DNA of 64,000 nt from Catenovulum maritimum (lineage in GTDB: Bacteria > Pseudomonadota > Gammaproteobacteria > Enterobacterales > Alteromonadaceae): contig NZ_KQ130494.1 in NCBI RefSeq assembly GCF_001050375.1, positions 1 to 64,000 of the forward strand, in the 5' to 3' direction. Below are positions 29,866 through 38,686 of this stretch, piece by piece; position 1 is the stretch's first letter, and each line of letters opens with the position of its first letter. A program made the translations under genes and the position numbers. The notes beneath the pieces are model-generated. The model did not search any database and was not told where the DNA came from. It saw only the letters and a program-made list of their open reading frames with translations.

Positions 29866-29906
29866 GCGCGCCTTTCTAAATCGTAGAACAAACTGGATCG
29901 CCTGAC

Positions 29907-30632
29907 ATGCTTGATAACATTCGCGTTGTTTTAGTCAACACATCTCATACTGGTAACATAGGCTCAACTGCTAGAGCTATGAAAACAATGGGATTATCTA
30001 ACTTATGGCTAGTTGATCCAGTATCAGAACCAGACAGCCATTCATCTGCACTAGCAGCTGGCGCAACCGATGTTTTAGGAAAAGCCAAAATTGTTAGTAC
30101 ACTAGACGAAGCGATTCAAGGCTGTCGTTTAGTGATTGCGACAAGTGCGCGAAGCCGCACCTTATCTTGGCCAACACTAGACCCAAGAGAATCAGGTTTA
30201 AAATTGATAGAAGAAGCCAAAGGTGGTGAAGTCGCTATTATATTCGGTCGTGAAAACAACGGTTTAAATAATGAAGAACTGCAAAAGGCACATTTTCACG
30301 CAATTATCCCTGCGAACCCAGAGTACAGCTCACTTAACTTAGCTGCCGCAGTGCAAATGTTATGTTACGAAACTCGCATGGCTTATTTACAGCAAGATAG
30401 TTACGAAAAGAAAGAAGAGCCATATCCACTGGTTGATGACATGGAAAGATTCTATCAACACCTAGAAGAAACGTTAACCAAAACTAACTTCATCGTTAAA
30501 AACCACCCAGGTCAAGTAATGGCTAAGTTTAGACGACTATTTAACCGTGCCAGAGTTGAATCCCAAGAGCTCAATATTTTACGTGGCATGCTATCTTCGG
30601 TAGATAAAATCGCGGATAAAAAGGACGATTAA
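29907..30632 (+). CDS. trmJ: tRNA (cytidine/uridine-2'-O-)-methyltransferase TrmJ
   Basis: TrmJ (241 aa) is a SPOUT-class methyltransferase that modifies position 32 of several tRNAs using S-adenosylmethionine. The N-terminal [20 protein letters not shown], the [15 protein letters not shown] motif and the knotted SAM site ([16 protein letters not shown]) are clear. It is 3 bp before cysE and probably co-transcribed. Confidence 0.95.
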   Translation: MLDNIRVVLVNTSHTGNIGSTARAMKTMGLSNLWLVDPVSEPDSHSSALAAGATDVLGKAKIVSTLDEAIQGCRLVIATSARSRTLSWPTLDPRESGLKLIEEAKGGEVAIIFGRENNGLNNEELQKAHFHAIIPANPEYSSLNLAAAVQMLCYETRMAYLQQDSYEKKEEPYPLVDDMERFYQHLEETLTKTNFIVKNHPGQVMAKFRRLFNRARVESQELNILRGMLSSVDKIADKKDD

Positions 30633-30635
30633 TTA

Positions 30636-31451
30636 ATGTTTTCTAGACTAAAAGAAGATATTCAGTCTGTTTTTCATCGTGACCCAGCAGCCAGAAATTT
30701 TATTGACGTACTGACTAATTACCCGGGCATGCATGCAATTTGGTGTCACAGAATTACCCATCCGTTATATAAAAATAACTGGAAATGGTTAGCGCGTTTT
30801 TTATCTAATATTGGTCGATGGATGACAGGGATCGAGATTCACCCTGGTGCAACTATAGGTCGTCGATTTTTTATCGACCATGGTATGGGGGTCGTGATTG
30901 GCGAAACCGCAGAAATTGGCGACGACGTGACTTTATACCACGGTGTTACATTAGGTGGTACTAGCTGGAATAAAGGAAAACGTCACCCAACACTAGCTAA
31001 TGGTGTTGTTGTTGGTGCAGGCGCTAAAGTACTTGGGCCAATTTACATAGCCGAAAATGCCAAAATAGGCTCTAACTCAGTTGTGGTAAAAGACGTACCT
31101 GAAGACGCGACTGTAGTTGGTATTCCGGGCAAAATTATACCGCCTAAAAACGAAAGAAAGGTAGACGACGCTCGCTCTGCCATAGCGAAAAAATATGGTT
31201 TTGACGCCTACGCTGTGAGCGCTGATAACCCAGACCCAATTGCAAATCACATAGGCCAAATTTTAGATCACTTACACTTAATGGATAGTAAAGTAGCTGA
31301 AGTTTGCCGCGAAGTGAAAAAAATGGGTGGCGATGTATGCGACCAAGCCATACCTGGCTTAACCATTGACGACGCTGACATTACATTAGCAGAACAAAAC
31401 GCAGCCCGAGGCCGCGAAGCGAAACAAGAATCCTTCGACCCTCAAATATAG
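30636..31451 (+). CDS. cysE: Serine O-acetyltransferase
   Basis: CysE (271 aa; E. coli 273) makes O-acetylserine from serine and acetyl-CoA, the first step of cysteine synthesis. An N-terminal helical domain leads to a left-handed beta-helix with [38 protein letters not shown] and [12 protein letters not shown] repeats; His residues of the active site lie in DHG and YHGV. In relatives such as Shewanella, as I remember, the isc operon follows; here a repeat and toxin island follows instead. Confidence 0.95.
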   Translation: MFSRLKEDIQSVFHRDPAARNFIDVLTNYPGMHAIWCHRITHPLYKNNWKWLARFLSNIGRWMTGIEIHPGATIGRRFFIDHGMGVVIGETAEIGDDVTLYHGVTLGGTSWNKGKRHPTLANGVVVGAGAKVLGPIYIAENAKIGSNSVVVKDVPEDATVVGIPGKIIPPKNERKVDDARSAIAKKYGFDAYAVSADNPDPIANHIGQILDHLHLMDSKVAEVCREVKKMGGDVCDQAIPGLTIDDADITLAEQNAARGREAKQESFDPQI

Positions 31452-31499
31452 ACAACAGGGCGACAACCCATCGCCCAATCTCCCAAACAACACCACCCT

Positions 31500-32016
31500 G
31501 TAGGCGTGCAGCTTGCGCACGCGAGAACCAACCAGCAACAGCCAAACCCCAAGCGTAGCCAACACTAAAACAACCAACCAACACAAAACCGTAGGTGTCA
31601 AGCTTGCTGGCGCGAAATACACAGTAGAACAACCCAATGCAATTACCGAAAGCACGCGCGAGACCAACCATTAACACCGAAACCCCAGCGTAGCCAACCC
31701 AAAACGCGCGAGCTATCGGCAATATGCTCCATGCATTGCCCTACGACTTGCATCCATGTAAGTCAGCATCGCGCCTACGAGGTGTAAACCTCAAACCTCG
31801 TCGCCAAACAACACAGATCCCGTAGGCGTGCAGCTTGCGCACGCGCAAACTAACCAGCAACACACCAAATCCAAGCGTAGCCAACCCAAAACGCGCGAGC
31901 AAGCATCGCGCCTACAAGGTGTAAACCTCAAACCACGTCGTCAAACAACACCGCCCGCGTAGGCGTGCAGCTTGCGCACGCGAAATACACAGTAGAACAA
32001 CCCTATGCAATTACCG
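31500..32016. repeat. REP-like cluster after cysE
   Basis: At least seven elements alternate in orientation. GTAGGCGTGC-AGCTTGC-GCACGC palindromes lie at about 31500, 31820 and 31956, and a GTAGGTGTCAAGCTTG form lies at 31591. Inverted CGCGCGAGC...GCGCCTAC forms follow, one with the long two-hairpin insert (31705-31781) and one short (31888-31915). Linkers related to CAAACCCCAGCGTAGCCAAC and GTGTAAACCTCAAACCTCG separate them, as in BIME-type mosaics. Confidence 0.85.
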
Positions 32017-32103
32017 AAAACCACTAGCCACACAAAAACATAGAACCCAAATAACAATTAGGCTAACATTAAAACACGGCTATCAGACAATACCTGACAC
32101 AAA

Positions 32104-32484
32104 TTGACCCAACAAACGATACAAAAAATAATTCAACTTGCATCTAACAATCAAGAAATTGAAATCGTCTGGCTTTACGGCTCTAGAGCGAGAAATACGG
32201 CTCGCCAACACAGTGATTACGACATAGCAATTGCGTACAAAACTTTCTACTCAGAAAAAATAAAATCAACAGAAAGAATTCAAGAACAACAACTAAATTG
32301 GCAAGATGAATTAGGGTACGACATCAAGCTAAGCCTAATTGATATCAACCAAGTACCAATTTATCTTGCATTTTCAGTGATCGCAGAAGGCAAAGTGATA
32401 CACTCAGCAAATGAATACAGGCTAATAAAAGAAGAACAGCGAATCATGAACCAGTACGAATTTGCCAATAAATCAGCGGGATAA
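32104..32484 (+). CDS. MntA-type minimal nucleotidyltransferase antitoxin
   Basis: A 126-aa minimal nucleotidyltransferase with the catalytic GSx10DxD signature: Gly26-Ser27 and Asp38-Tyr39-Asp40. In characterised MntA/HepT systems the nucleotidyltransferase neutralises the HEPN toxin by AMPylating it. The start is a TTG at 32104 with no good ribosome-binding site, so the 5' end is uncertain. It is followed 6 bp later by its HEPN partner. This is copy 1 of two unrelated-looking MntA/HepT pairs in the island. Confidence 0.82.
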   Translation: MTQQTIQKIIQLASNNQEIEIVWLYGSRARNTARQHSDYDIAIAYKTFYSEKIKSTERIQEQQLNWQDELGYDIKLSLIDINQVPIYLAFSVIAEGKVIHSANEYRLIKEEQRIMNQYEFANKSAG

Positions 32485-32490
32485 AACATA

Positions 32491-32913
32491 ATGACTGATG
32501 GATTAAAGCTTTACCTTAACGAAGTTCAATCACATATAGCTAGTAATTTAACGCAACTGGAAGAGTTAAGAGAAGATATTCTAAATCAAAACTTCAGACC
32601 GCGTGATTACCGAGCAACAGAACGACTACTTCAACTCAGTACAGAAGCTTGTATTGGACTAGCTAAACACCTAACCAAAAAAATACAAAAAGTAGCAGCA
32701 AGCGATGCGTACCAAGCTTTTAAAATATTAGCCGAGAATAATTTCATTACATTAGAAGAACTAGCCGAATGGAGAAAAATAATAGGGATGAGAAATAGCC
32801 TAGTGCATGATTACCTAAATATCGATTTACAAGTCCTAGAACAAATTTTAATAAATCAAAAATACCTAACACTTAGCGATTTTACCAACAAAGCGATTCA
32901 CATATTAAAATAA
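32491..32913 (+). CDS. HepT-type HEPN ribonuclease toxin (DUF86)
   Basis: A 140-aa all-helical HEPN protein with the active-site motif Rx4HxY: Arg101, His106 and Tyr108 in RNSLVHDY. The family acts as an RNase toxin paired with MntA; both motif residues are intact, so the toxin is probably functional. It lies 6 bp after the nucleotidyltransferase gene, and REP elements start 17 bp after its stop. Confidence 0.83.
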   Translation: MTDGLKLYLNEVQSHIASNLTQLEELREDILNQNFRPRDYRATERLLQLSTEACIGLAKHLTKKIQKVAASDAYQAFKILAENNFITLEELAEWRKIIGMRNSLVHDYLNIDLQVLEQILINQKYLTLSDFTNKAIHILK

Positions 32914-32929
32914 CACCAACCCAAAAATT

Positions 32930-33078
32930 GTAGGTCGGATAAGCCTAAGCGCATCCGACAACAAGCCACACCCCAAACCCTAGCGCAGCCAACACCAAAC
33001 CTCCAAACAAAACCGTAGGCGTCAAGCTGGCTTACAAGGATGTAAGTCGTAGAGTAATGCTGGGAGCAATTACCGAAA
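32930..33078. repeat. REP element plus long-form REP-like element
   Basis: A GTCGGAT/ATCCGAC REP (32930-32960, with GTAG at its left) is followed by a linker and a long-form element (33016-33092). The long form carries hairpins CTTACA/TGTAAG and GTAAT/ATTAC. Confidence 0.78.
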
Positions 33079-33220
33079 GCTGGGCGCCTGAATCAACCAG
33101 TCTCAAAAAAGCATTAACATATAAGAATTACAAAAACAAATAATGGCCATGAAAAAATTATGAAATATCCTTAAAGCTATGGAATAATAACTGATTAAAA
33201 GCTCATAGAGAGGAAAGTTA

Positions 33221-33799
33221 ATGCCTAAATGTTGGATAATTGCAGGCCCAAATGGCGCTGGGAAAACAACATTTGCATTAGAGTACTTAGCGAATGTTGT
33301 TAAATGTACGCATTTTATCAATGCAGATTTAATTGCTGCAGGATTATCACCGTTAGCACCAGAGCAGGAACTCATAACAGCTGGCAAACTATTATTAAAA
33401 GAAATAGAAAGCTGTATAAAAAAGAAGAAAGACTTTGCAATAGAGACAACGCTAGCAGGTAAAAATTACTTAAAACTAATTAAAAGGCTAAAAGCGCTTG
33501 ATTGGGATGTCGACCTTATATATTTAGCGCTACCTAGTGTTGAAATGTCGAAAGAACGAGTTGCAGAACGTGTAAAACATGGTGGCCACAACATACCAAC
33601 TGAAGCTTTAGAAAGACGTTTTAGCAAAAGCCTAAAAAACTTATTTGAAGAATATGGTGCATTGGTAGATAACACCGAGTGCTACATAAACCATGAATCA
33701 TTACCCGTATTAGTTTATGAGCAGACAAAAAACGAAGTTAATGTTATAAATAGAGCATACTTCGAATTATTATATACAGGTGAAAATGATGAATATTAA
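33221..33799 (+). CDS. Zeta toxin family P-loop kinase, copy 1
   Basis: A 192-aa P-loop protein starting MPKCWIIAGPNGAGKTT, with the Walker A motif at residues 9-17. It continues through NADLIAAGLSP, AIETTLAG and RVKHGGHNIPTEALERRF, a pattern typical of chromosomal zeta-like kinases. Plasmid zeta toxins phosphorylate UDP-GlcNAc precursors; whether this one does is unknown. GAGAGG (33208-33213) is the ribosome-binding site. There is no epsilon-like antitoxin upstream; instead a 52-codon gene overlaps the end. Copy 2 differs at four residues. Confidence 0.85.
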   Translation: MPKCWIIAGPNGAGKTTFALEYLANVVKCTHFINADLIAAGLSPLAPEQELITAGKLLLKEIESCIKKKKDFAIETTLAGKNYLKLIKRLKALDWDVDLIYLALPSVEMSKERVAERVKHGGHNIPTEALERRFSKSLKNLFEEYGALVDNTECYINHESLPVLVYEQTKNEVNVINRAYFELLYTGENDEY

Positions 33800-33944
33800 T
33801 TTTAACGTTAAAGCCTCAGAAAAAGCTTTAGAGATTCAAAAATCATTACAAACAGCTGTAAACAAAGAATTAGATAAAAAGAAAAAACTTGGCCAATATG
33901 CAGTTGTATGGGATGAAAAAACACAAACGATCAAGAGGATTTAA
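33786..33944 (+). CDS. 52-aa partner of the zeta-like kinase, copy 1
   Basis: A small reading frame in the +1 frame overlaps the last 14 bases of the kinase gene, starting ATG-ATG at 33786. It encodes MMNINFNVKASEKALEI and onwards, with a lysine-rich middle and a C-terminal LGQYAVVWDE strand. The overlap, codon content and its conservation in both copies argue that it is real. Small proteins ending in a VVW-like strand accompany many chromosomal zeta-like genes in my memory, so an antitoxin or modulator role is plausible but unproven. Confidence 0.7.
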   Translation: MMNINFNVKASEKALEIQKSLQTAVNKELDKKKKLGQYAVVWDEKTQTIKRI

Positions 33945-33978
33945 TGGCTGGCCGCACCGTTACTTGGCGCTAGAATCT

Positions 33979-34006
33979 AAACTTTAACCTATCTAGGTTA
34001 AAGTTT
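33979..34006 (+). terminator. 13-bp perfect hairpin after the zeta module, copy 1
   Basis: AAACTTTAACCTA (33979-33991) and TAGGTTAAAGTTT (33994-34006) are fully complementary with two bases between. It lies 34 bp after the small gene and may end the transcript in both directions, though the T-run is only three bases. Confidence 0.6.
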
Positions 34007-34017
34007 AAACCAGCAAC

Positions 34018-34400
34018 ACCGCCTCGTAGGCGTGCAGCTGGCTTACAGGGATGTAATTCGTAGGGTAATGCAGGGAACAATTACCGAGCGAGAACCAGCC
34101 CGCAACACCCAAACCCCAGCGCAGCCAACACCAAACCCGCAAACAACCCCGCCTCGTAGGCGTGCAGCTTGCGCACGCGAGAACCAACCAGCAACACCCA
34201 AACCCTAGCGCAGCCAACCTAAATCTCCCAAACAACACAAAACCGTAGGCGTGCAGCTGGCTTACATGGATGTAAGTCGTAGAGTCATGCAGGAGCAATT
34301 ACCGAAAGCGCACGCGAGACCAAGCCACACCCAAACCCTAGCGTAGCCAACCCAAAACGGGCGAACTATCGGCAATTATCGAAAGCTCGCGCGAAGTAGA
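34018..34400. repeat. REP-like cluster between the zeta module and the second MntA/HepT pair
   Basis: Contains GTAGGCGTGCAGC elements at about 34026, 34156 and 34246, two of them long forms with CTTACA/TGTAAG hairpins, plus the CAAACCCTAGCGCAGCCAAC linker and CGCGCGAAG fragments. From 34401 to 34591 there is only AT-rich sequence; TATAAT at 34574-34579 is a possible -10 but very close to the next start. Confidence 0.8.
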
Positions 34401-34591
34401 GTTCTATAAATATAGATATAAAATTGATCGCATGTGGTAGTAAGGTTTAATCCCTAGCTTTAAATTTGGATATATAATTTGCTATGGATCCTTATTTAAA
34501 ACAAATAATAAAACTTGCTATAGAATTAACTTGACCATTACACTTACCTGAAATAAGCATCTAAAATGCTACCTATAATATTAATAAACCA

Positions 34592-34981
34592 ATGATAATT
34601 GAGCGACTCAAAGAAATATTAAATCAACAGCCGGAGTTAGAAATTGCCATACTCTATGGCTCGGCAGTTAACGGTAAAATGCGTCCAGATAGTGATGTAG
34701 ATATAGCTGTGCTATTTAATCAGCCGCTAAATACATCTCAAAAATTAACTTTAGCTTCGCAATTAGAAAAACAACTTAATCGCTCTATTGATTTAACAGA
34801 CCTGAGCAATCTCAATGGCACCATACTCAAACAAGTGCTGAGCAAAGGGGTGGTGCTTATAGAAAATGACAAGGATGCAAAAGAGAAATTGATCAGTAAA
34901 ATGATATACAACCAAGCGGATATGATGCCCTATGTGATCCGAACCCTTAAAGAAAGGCAAAAAAGGTTTCTCCATGGATAA
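34592..34981 (+). CDS. MntA-type minimal nucleotidyltransferase antitoxin, second system
   Basis: A 129-aa nucleotidyltransferase with the GSx10DxD signature: Gly23-Ser24 and Asp35-Val36-Asp37. It presumably AMPylates and so restrains the HEPN toxin next to it. The 3' end overlaps the toxin start by 8 bp, giving tight coupling. No clear ribosome-binding site precedes the ATG. Sequence similarity to the first pair is limited to the motif region by eye, so this is a separate acquisition rather than a duplication. Confidence 0.85.
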   Translation: MIIERLKEILNQQPELEIAILYGSAVNGKMRPDSDVDIAVLFNQPLNTSQKLTLASQLEKQLNRSIDLTDLSNLNGTILKQVLSKGVVLIENDKDAKEKLISKMIYNQADMMPYVIRTLKERQKRFLHG

Positions 34982-35396
34982 TGAAGTCGTACTAAACAAG
35001 CTCGAAAGCTTAAGGCGTAGCCTGAATCGTATACAAACCAAAACACCAGAGTCATGTGAATTGTTAGTTAACGATTATGATTTACAAGACATTATTGTAT
35101 TAAATTTAGAAAGGGCAATACAAACCTGCGTAGATATTGCGCTTCACATTATTAGTAGGCAGGAAATCGCAGTGCCAGACACTATGTCTAAAGCATTTTT
35201 TGCATTAACAAATGCAGGCCTATTGAAACAAGAAACAGCAGAGCGCATGGCTAAAGCGGTTGGTTTTAGAAATACAGCTGTCCACGCATATCAAGAACTC
35301 GACTGGCAAATTGTTTACTCTATAATTACGCTGAGATTAGGCGATTTTAAAGCTTTCGCCAAACAAATTTATGATTCAATGGAAGAGCAGCCATAA
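34974..35396 (+). CDS. HepT-type HEPN ribonuclease toxin, second system
   Basis: A 140-aa helical HEPN protein carrying Rx4HxY (Arg99, His104, Tyr106 in RNTAVHAY), the RNase active site of the HepT family. It overlaps the nucleotidyltransferase gene by 8 bp. An AT-rich stretch and a partial REP element follow. Confidence 0.85.
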   Translation: MDNEVVLNKLESLRRSLNRIQTKTPESCELLVNDYDLQDIIVLNLERAIQTCVDIALHIISRQEIAVPDTMSKAFFALTNAGLLKQETAERMAKAVGFRNTAVHAYQELDWQIVYSIITLRLGDFKAFAKQIYDSMEEQP

Positions 35397-35472
35397 AATA
35401 AATCTTAAAAAGACAGAGAGCTGAGCGCTAAGATTGAGGAGAAAAATATTCAGCTCAATATAAGCCCCCTAA

Positions 35473-35570
35473 AACCCCAGCGCAGCCACCCCCAAACCCG
35501 CAAACAACACAGACCCCGTAGGCGTGCAGTTGGCTTACAGGGATGTAAGTCGTAGGCTAATGCTGAAAAC
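35473..35570. repeat. Single long-form REP-like element with linker
   Basis: The linker CCCCAGCGCAGCCACC is followed by GTAGGCGTGCAG (from about 35518), the hairpin CTTACA/TGTAAG and GTCGTAGGCTAATGC, then sequence unlike the other copies. The element is therefore truncated on the right. Confidence 0.75.
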
Positions 35571-35638
35571 TAGCGCAAAATGGATAAGCAGGGTAAAATA
35601 AAAACATATATCACACTGATCGCATGTGCGAGGCTATT

Positions 35639-35845
35639 ATGGAAAGTTTAATTAAAGAAATAACCGAACATACTCGAAATTTACCTGATGACGTGCAACA
35701 AGAAGTGCTAGATTTTATTGTTTTTAAAGAACAGAAATTAGCAGCGCAAAAAAAAGAGGCCTCTGAGATTAGCTTGTTATCTGAAAGTGCACTACAAGAT
35801 TGGAATAACGAAGAAGAAGAGCAAGCATGGAAAAGCTTTCAGTAG
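35639..35845 (+). CDS. DUF2281-like antitoxin
   Basis: A 68-aa protein with the features of DUF2281 antitoxins: a helical LPDDVQQEVLDFIVF segment and a C-terminal acidic WNNEEEEQAWKSFQ region expected to wrap the toxin. An in-frame ATG at 35624 would add five residues; ATG 35639 (MESLIKEI) looks like the family start. It overlaps the MazF-like gene by 19 bp. Confidence 0.78.
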   Translation: MESLIKEITEHTRNLPDDVQQEVLDFIVFKEQKLAAQKKEASEISLLSESALQDWNNEEEEQAWKSFQ

Positions 35846-36114
35846 GTCATATTGTATTTGTAAACTTTCCATTCTCAGACCTTACAAAATCAAAGCTCAG
35901 GCCTGCTGTTATAGTCGCCCAAGAGGAGTCTAATGATTGGGTGCTGTGCCAAATAACAAGTAAGGCTTATTCAGATAAAAATGCACTAGTAATTACCGAC
36001 AAAGAACTAAACCAAGGTGAACTAAAGCTTACTAGTTACATACGACCGTTAAAAATTTTTACTGCAAACGAAAGCATAATTAAAGCCAAGTGTTCAAGCT
36101 GTATTATTAAATAA
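35827..36114 (+). CDS. MazF/PemK-type endoribonuclease toxin, probably frameshifted at its 3' end
   Basis: A 95-aa MazF/PemK fold protein: GHIVFVNFPFSD near the N-terminus, the KLRPAVIVAQ strand and the SYIRPLKIFTANESII segment. The family usually ends with a long amphipathic helix. Here the frame ends in KCSSCIIK, while the +1 frame from about 36092 to the TAA at 36140-36142 reads VQAVLLNKIIELLCEK, which fits such a helix. A one-base gain or two-base loss around 36085-36095 is likely, leaving a truncated, perhaps weak toxin. Confidence 0.8.
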   Translation: MEKLSVGHIVFVNFPFSDLTKSKLRPAVIVAQEESNDWVLCQITSKAYSDKNALVITDKELNQGELKLTSYIRPLKIFTANESIIKAKCSSCIIK

Positions 36115-36215
36115 AATCATTGAGCTACTTTGTGAAAAATAAAAAATTTGTTGCCATGTATTCAAGATTGAATTTACGCTGTTAGCGAAACATCAATCAA
36201 TGCTCAACCAATCCT

Positions 36216-37006
36216 AAAACCGTAGGTTGGATAAGCCTAAGCGCATCCGACAACAAGCAACACCCAAAACCCCAGCGCAGCCAACCCTAATCTCCCAAAC
36301 AACACAAAACCGTAGGCGTTCAGCTTGCGCACGCGAGAACCAACCCGCAACACCTAAACCCCAAGCGTAGCCAACCCTAATCTCCCAAACAACACAAAAC
36401 CGTAGGCGTGCAGCTTGCGCACGCGAGACCAACCAGCAGCACCTAAACCCCAGCTTAGCCAACCCAAAACGCGCGAGCAAGCATCGCGCCTACAAGGTGT
36501 AACCTCAAACCTCGTCGCCAAACGACACAGATCCCGTAGGCGTCAAGCTTGCTGGCGCGTAAACCAACAAGCCACTCCCAAAACCCCAGCGCAGCCAACA
36601 CAAAACCACCAACCAACACAAAACCATCAACCAACACAAAAACAGTAGGCGTCAAGCTTGCTGGCGCGTAAACCAACCAGCAACACCCAAACCCTAACGC
36701 AGCCAACAAAACGCGCGAGCTATCGGCAATATGCTCCATGTATTGCCTACGACTTACATCCATGTAAGTCAGCATCGCGCCTAGAAGGTGTAAACCTCAA
36801 ACCTCGTTGCAAAACCGTAGGCGTGCAGCTTGCGCACGCGAGAACTAACCTTACACCACCTAAACCCCTGCGTAGCCAACCCAAAACGCGCGAGCTATCG
36901 GAAAAATGCTCCATGCATTGCCTACGACTTACATCCATGTAAGTCAGCATCGCGCCTACAAGGTGAAAAATTCAAGCACCGGTGATCGGTATTTGAATAA
37001 TATAAA
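36216..37006. repeat. Large REP-like cluster with all element types
   Basis: An E. coli-like REP (36222-36252) is followed by GTAGGCGTKC elements at about 36313, 36403, 36537, 36647 and 36818. Inverted short forms (from 36470) and long forms (36713-36784, 36886-36962) are interspersed, joined by the two common linkers. A 43-bp AT-rich tail (36964-37006) recurs at 39818-39860 and 40201-40243. No gene is present; the frames on both strands are repeat artefacts. Confidence 0.88.
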
Positions 37007-37039
37007 CCCAAACCACCCCAAAACCACCAACCCCAAAAC

Positions 37040-38416
37040 TTACCCTGCAATTTCTACCAAACACTCGGGTAACAAATCTTGATAAACACGCTGCAAGGCT
37101 AACTTCGCCTCATCATCACCATGCACTATCTTGATATGCTTGGGTTTATGTCGCATACGTTTGACAAAATTCACTAAATCTTTCTGATCAGCATGGGCGC
37201 TATAACCAGACAAAGTATAAACACCGGCCTTAACAAACAACTTCTCGCCATCAATAAAAACATAACCACCTTTGGGCCCATACTGCTGAATATCCCGCCC
37301 CAAAGTACCTCTTGCCTGATAACCTACAAACAAAACATCGGTTCGCGCATCCGGCAACAGCGCTTTTAAATAATTCATAATTCTGCCGCCACTGCACATA
37401 CCCGATGCCGCAATAACAATACAAGGCGAACCTTTCTGTTTAATATAACTAATGGCAGATAAATGAGACTCGTGGCTATCTATGGTATACAAATTCTCAA
37501 AATCGAGCGGATGCCGACCCATCTTAACCTTACGCTTGGCCTCTTTATCCCATAAACTCGACAACTGCTTATAATGCTGGGTGAAATCAGCCGCCATTGG
37601 CGAATCTAAAATAACAGTCAAATCCTGCCAAGTTTTAGAATTAGGATGCTTGGCAATAATATCCTCAATTTCATACAACAACTCCTGAGTACGACCAATA
37701 CTAAAAGCTGGAATCAAAACAGCACCATTATTTGTTAAACACGACTCAACCACCTTGGTTAACTCGGCTTTTCTTTGTCGACGCTTTTGATGATTTTTAT
37801 CACCATAAGTTGACTCTATTACTAAAGTATCCGCTCTATATGGTGCTTTAGGACTAGGTAAAAGAGGCGTGTAGGGCGCACCTAAATCACCAGAAAATAC
37901 AAACCTATGTTTACGTTTATCAACCAAGGTATCAAACTCAACATAAGCCGAGCCTAAAATATGACCAGCAGGCTGAAATTTAAACTTAAACAGTTCAGAC
38001 AAACTAAACCAAGTTTTATACTCAACAGAGACAATTAAACGCTCGATAACTCGAACAAACTTATCAACAGTGCGACTATCACGAGTAATACCTAACTTAA
38101 TCGCATCCTCCAATACCATAGGCAATAACTGAGCCGTAGCGGGAGTACAATAAATAGGACGATTAAACCCAGCCGCGACCAACCAAGGAATACGTCCAAC
38201 ATGATCAATATGACAATGAGTAACAACCAAAGCGATGGCAGATTTAAACTCAAAATCAATTTTAGGAGAATTAGCAGAAGCACGGCCTGAGGTTTCAGCG
38301 CCCTGAAAAGCACCGCAATCAATTAAAACGCTTTCAGAAGCAGACAAAACCAAACGATGACAAGAACCTGTCACCCCATCAACCGCACCATGATGTAAAA
38401 TATGAGGAAAACTCAT
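37040..38416 (-). CDS. Metallo-beta-lactamase/beta-CASP RNA-processing nuclease
   Basis: A 458-aa metallo-hydrolase. The zinc motif HCHIDH (residues 67-72) lies in the first half, a beta-CASP insertion is in the middle (STYGDKNH onwards, with SIGRTQELLYEI), and the C-terminal RMMBL region has SGYSAHADQKDLVNF. Such proteins are related to archaeal/eukaryotic CPSF-like and bacterial exonuclease families. The substrate is unknown. AAGGA 8 bp before the ATG supports the start. It is the only minus-strand gene in the island. Confidence 0.88.
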   Translation of the reverse strand: MSFPHILHHGAVDGVTGSCHRLVLSASESVLIDCGAFQGAETSGRASANSPKIDFEFKSAIALVVTHCHIDHVGRIPWLVAAGFNRPIYCTPATAQLLPMVLEDAIKLGITRDSRTVDKFVRVIERLIVSVEYKTWFSLSELFKFKFQPAGHILGSAYVEFDTLVDKRKHRFVFSGDLGAPYTPLLPSPKAPYRADTLVIESTYGDKNHQKRRQRKAELTKVVESCLTNNGAVLIPAFSIGRTQELLYEIEDIIAKHPNSKTWQDLTVILDSPMAADFTQHYKQLSSLWDKEAKRKVKMGRHPLDFENLYTIDSHESHLSAISYIKQKGSPCIVIAASGMCSGGRIMNYLKALLPDARTDVLFVGYQARGTLGRDIQQYGPKGGYVFIDGEKLFVKAGVYTLSGYSAHADQKDLVNFVKRMRHKPKHIKIVHGDDEAKLALQRVYQDLLPECLVEIAG

Positions 38417-38479
38417 TCAAACAATCCTTGTTAAAAATAAACACAAAACCAGAATAAAAAATATAGCACAACTTCAAAA

Positions 38480-38531
38480 AAACGTAGGCGTCAAGCTTGC
38501 TGGCGCGAAATACACAGTAGAACAACCCAAT
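38480..38531. repeat. REP-like element upstream of the second zeta module
   Basis: GTAGGCGTCAAGCTTGC...GGCGCG (38484-38507) followed by the GAAATACACAGTAGAACAAC linker also seen at 31614 and 39655. The duplicated zeta segment begins immediately after at 38532. Confidence 0.78.
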
Positions 38532-38686
38532 GCAATTACCGAAAGCTGGGCGCCTGAATCAACCAGTCTCAAAAAAGCATTAACATATAAGAATTACAAA
38601 AACAAATAATGGCCATGAAAAAATTATGAAATATCCTTAAAGCTATGGAATAATAACTGATTAAAAACTCATAGAGAGGAAAGTTA

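Larger units (their letters stand above)
33066..34017 (+). repeat. 952-bp direct repeat, copy 1 (zeta-like kinase module)
   Basis: This segment matches 38532-39483, offset 5,466 bp in the same orientation. About eight single-base differences are seen by eye outside the last few bases, so identity exceeds 99%. It includes the kinase gene, the 52-codon partner, upstream flank and a downstream hairpin. Both ends abut REP-like sequence. Confidence 0.93.

Noticed and set aside
31381-31722. Minus-strand frames of 113 and 93 codons, with similar frames at 34005-34298, 36214-36480, 36455-36775 and 40193-40669
   Set aside because: All translate the same repeat and linker phrases (for example GVAGWFSRAQAARL) and so reflect shared DNA repeats, not homologous proteins.
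33103-33387. Minus-strand frame of 94 codons (also at 38569-38853) opposite the zeta kinase start
   Set aside because: It overlaps the Walker A coding region of the kinase on the other strand and exists twice only because the whole segment is duplicated.
33221-33799. Classical epsilon/zeta toxin-antitoxin operon
   Set aside because: No epsilon-like gene lies upstream; the upstream DNA is AT-rich and then REP sequence. Only a downstream 52-codon partner is present.
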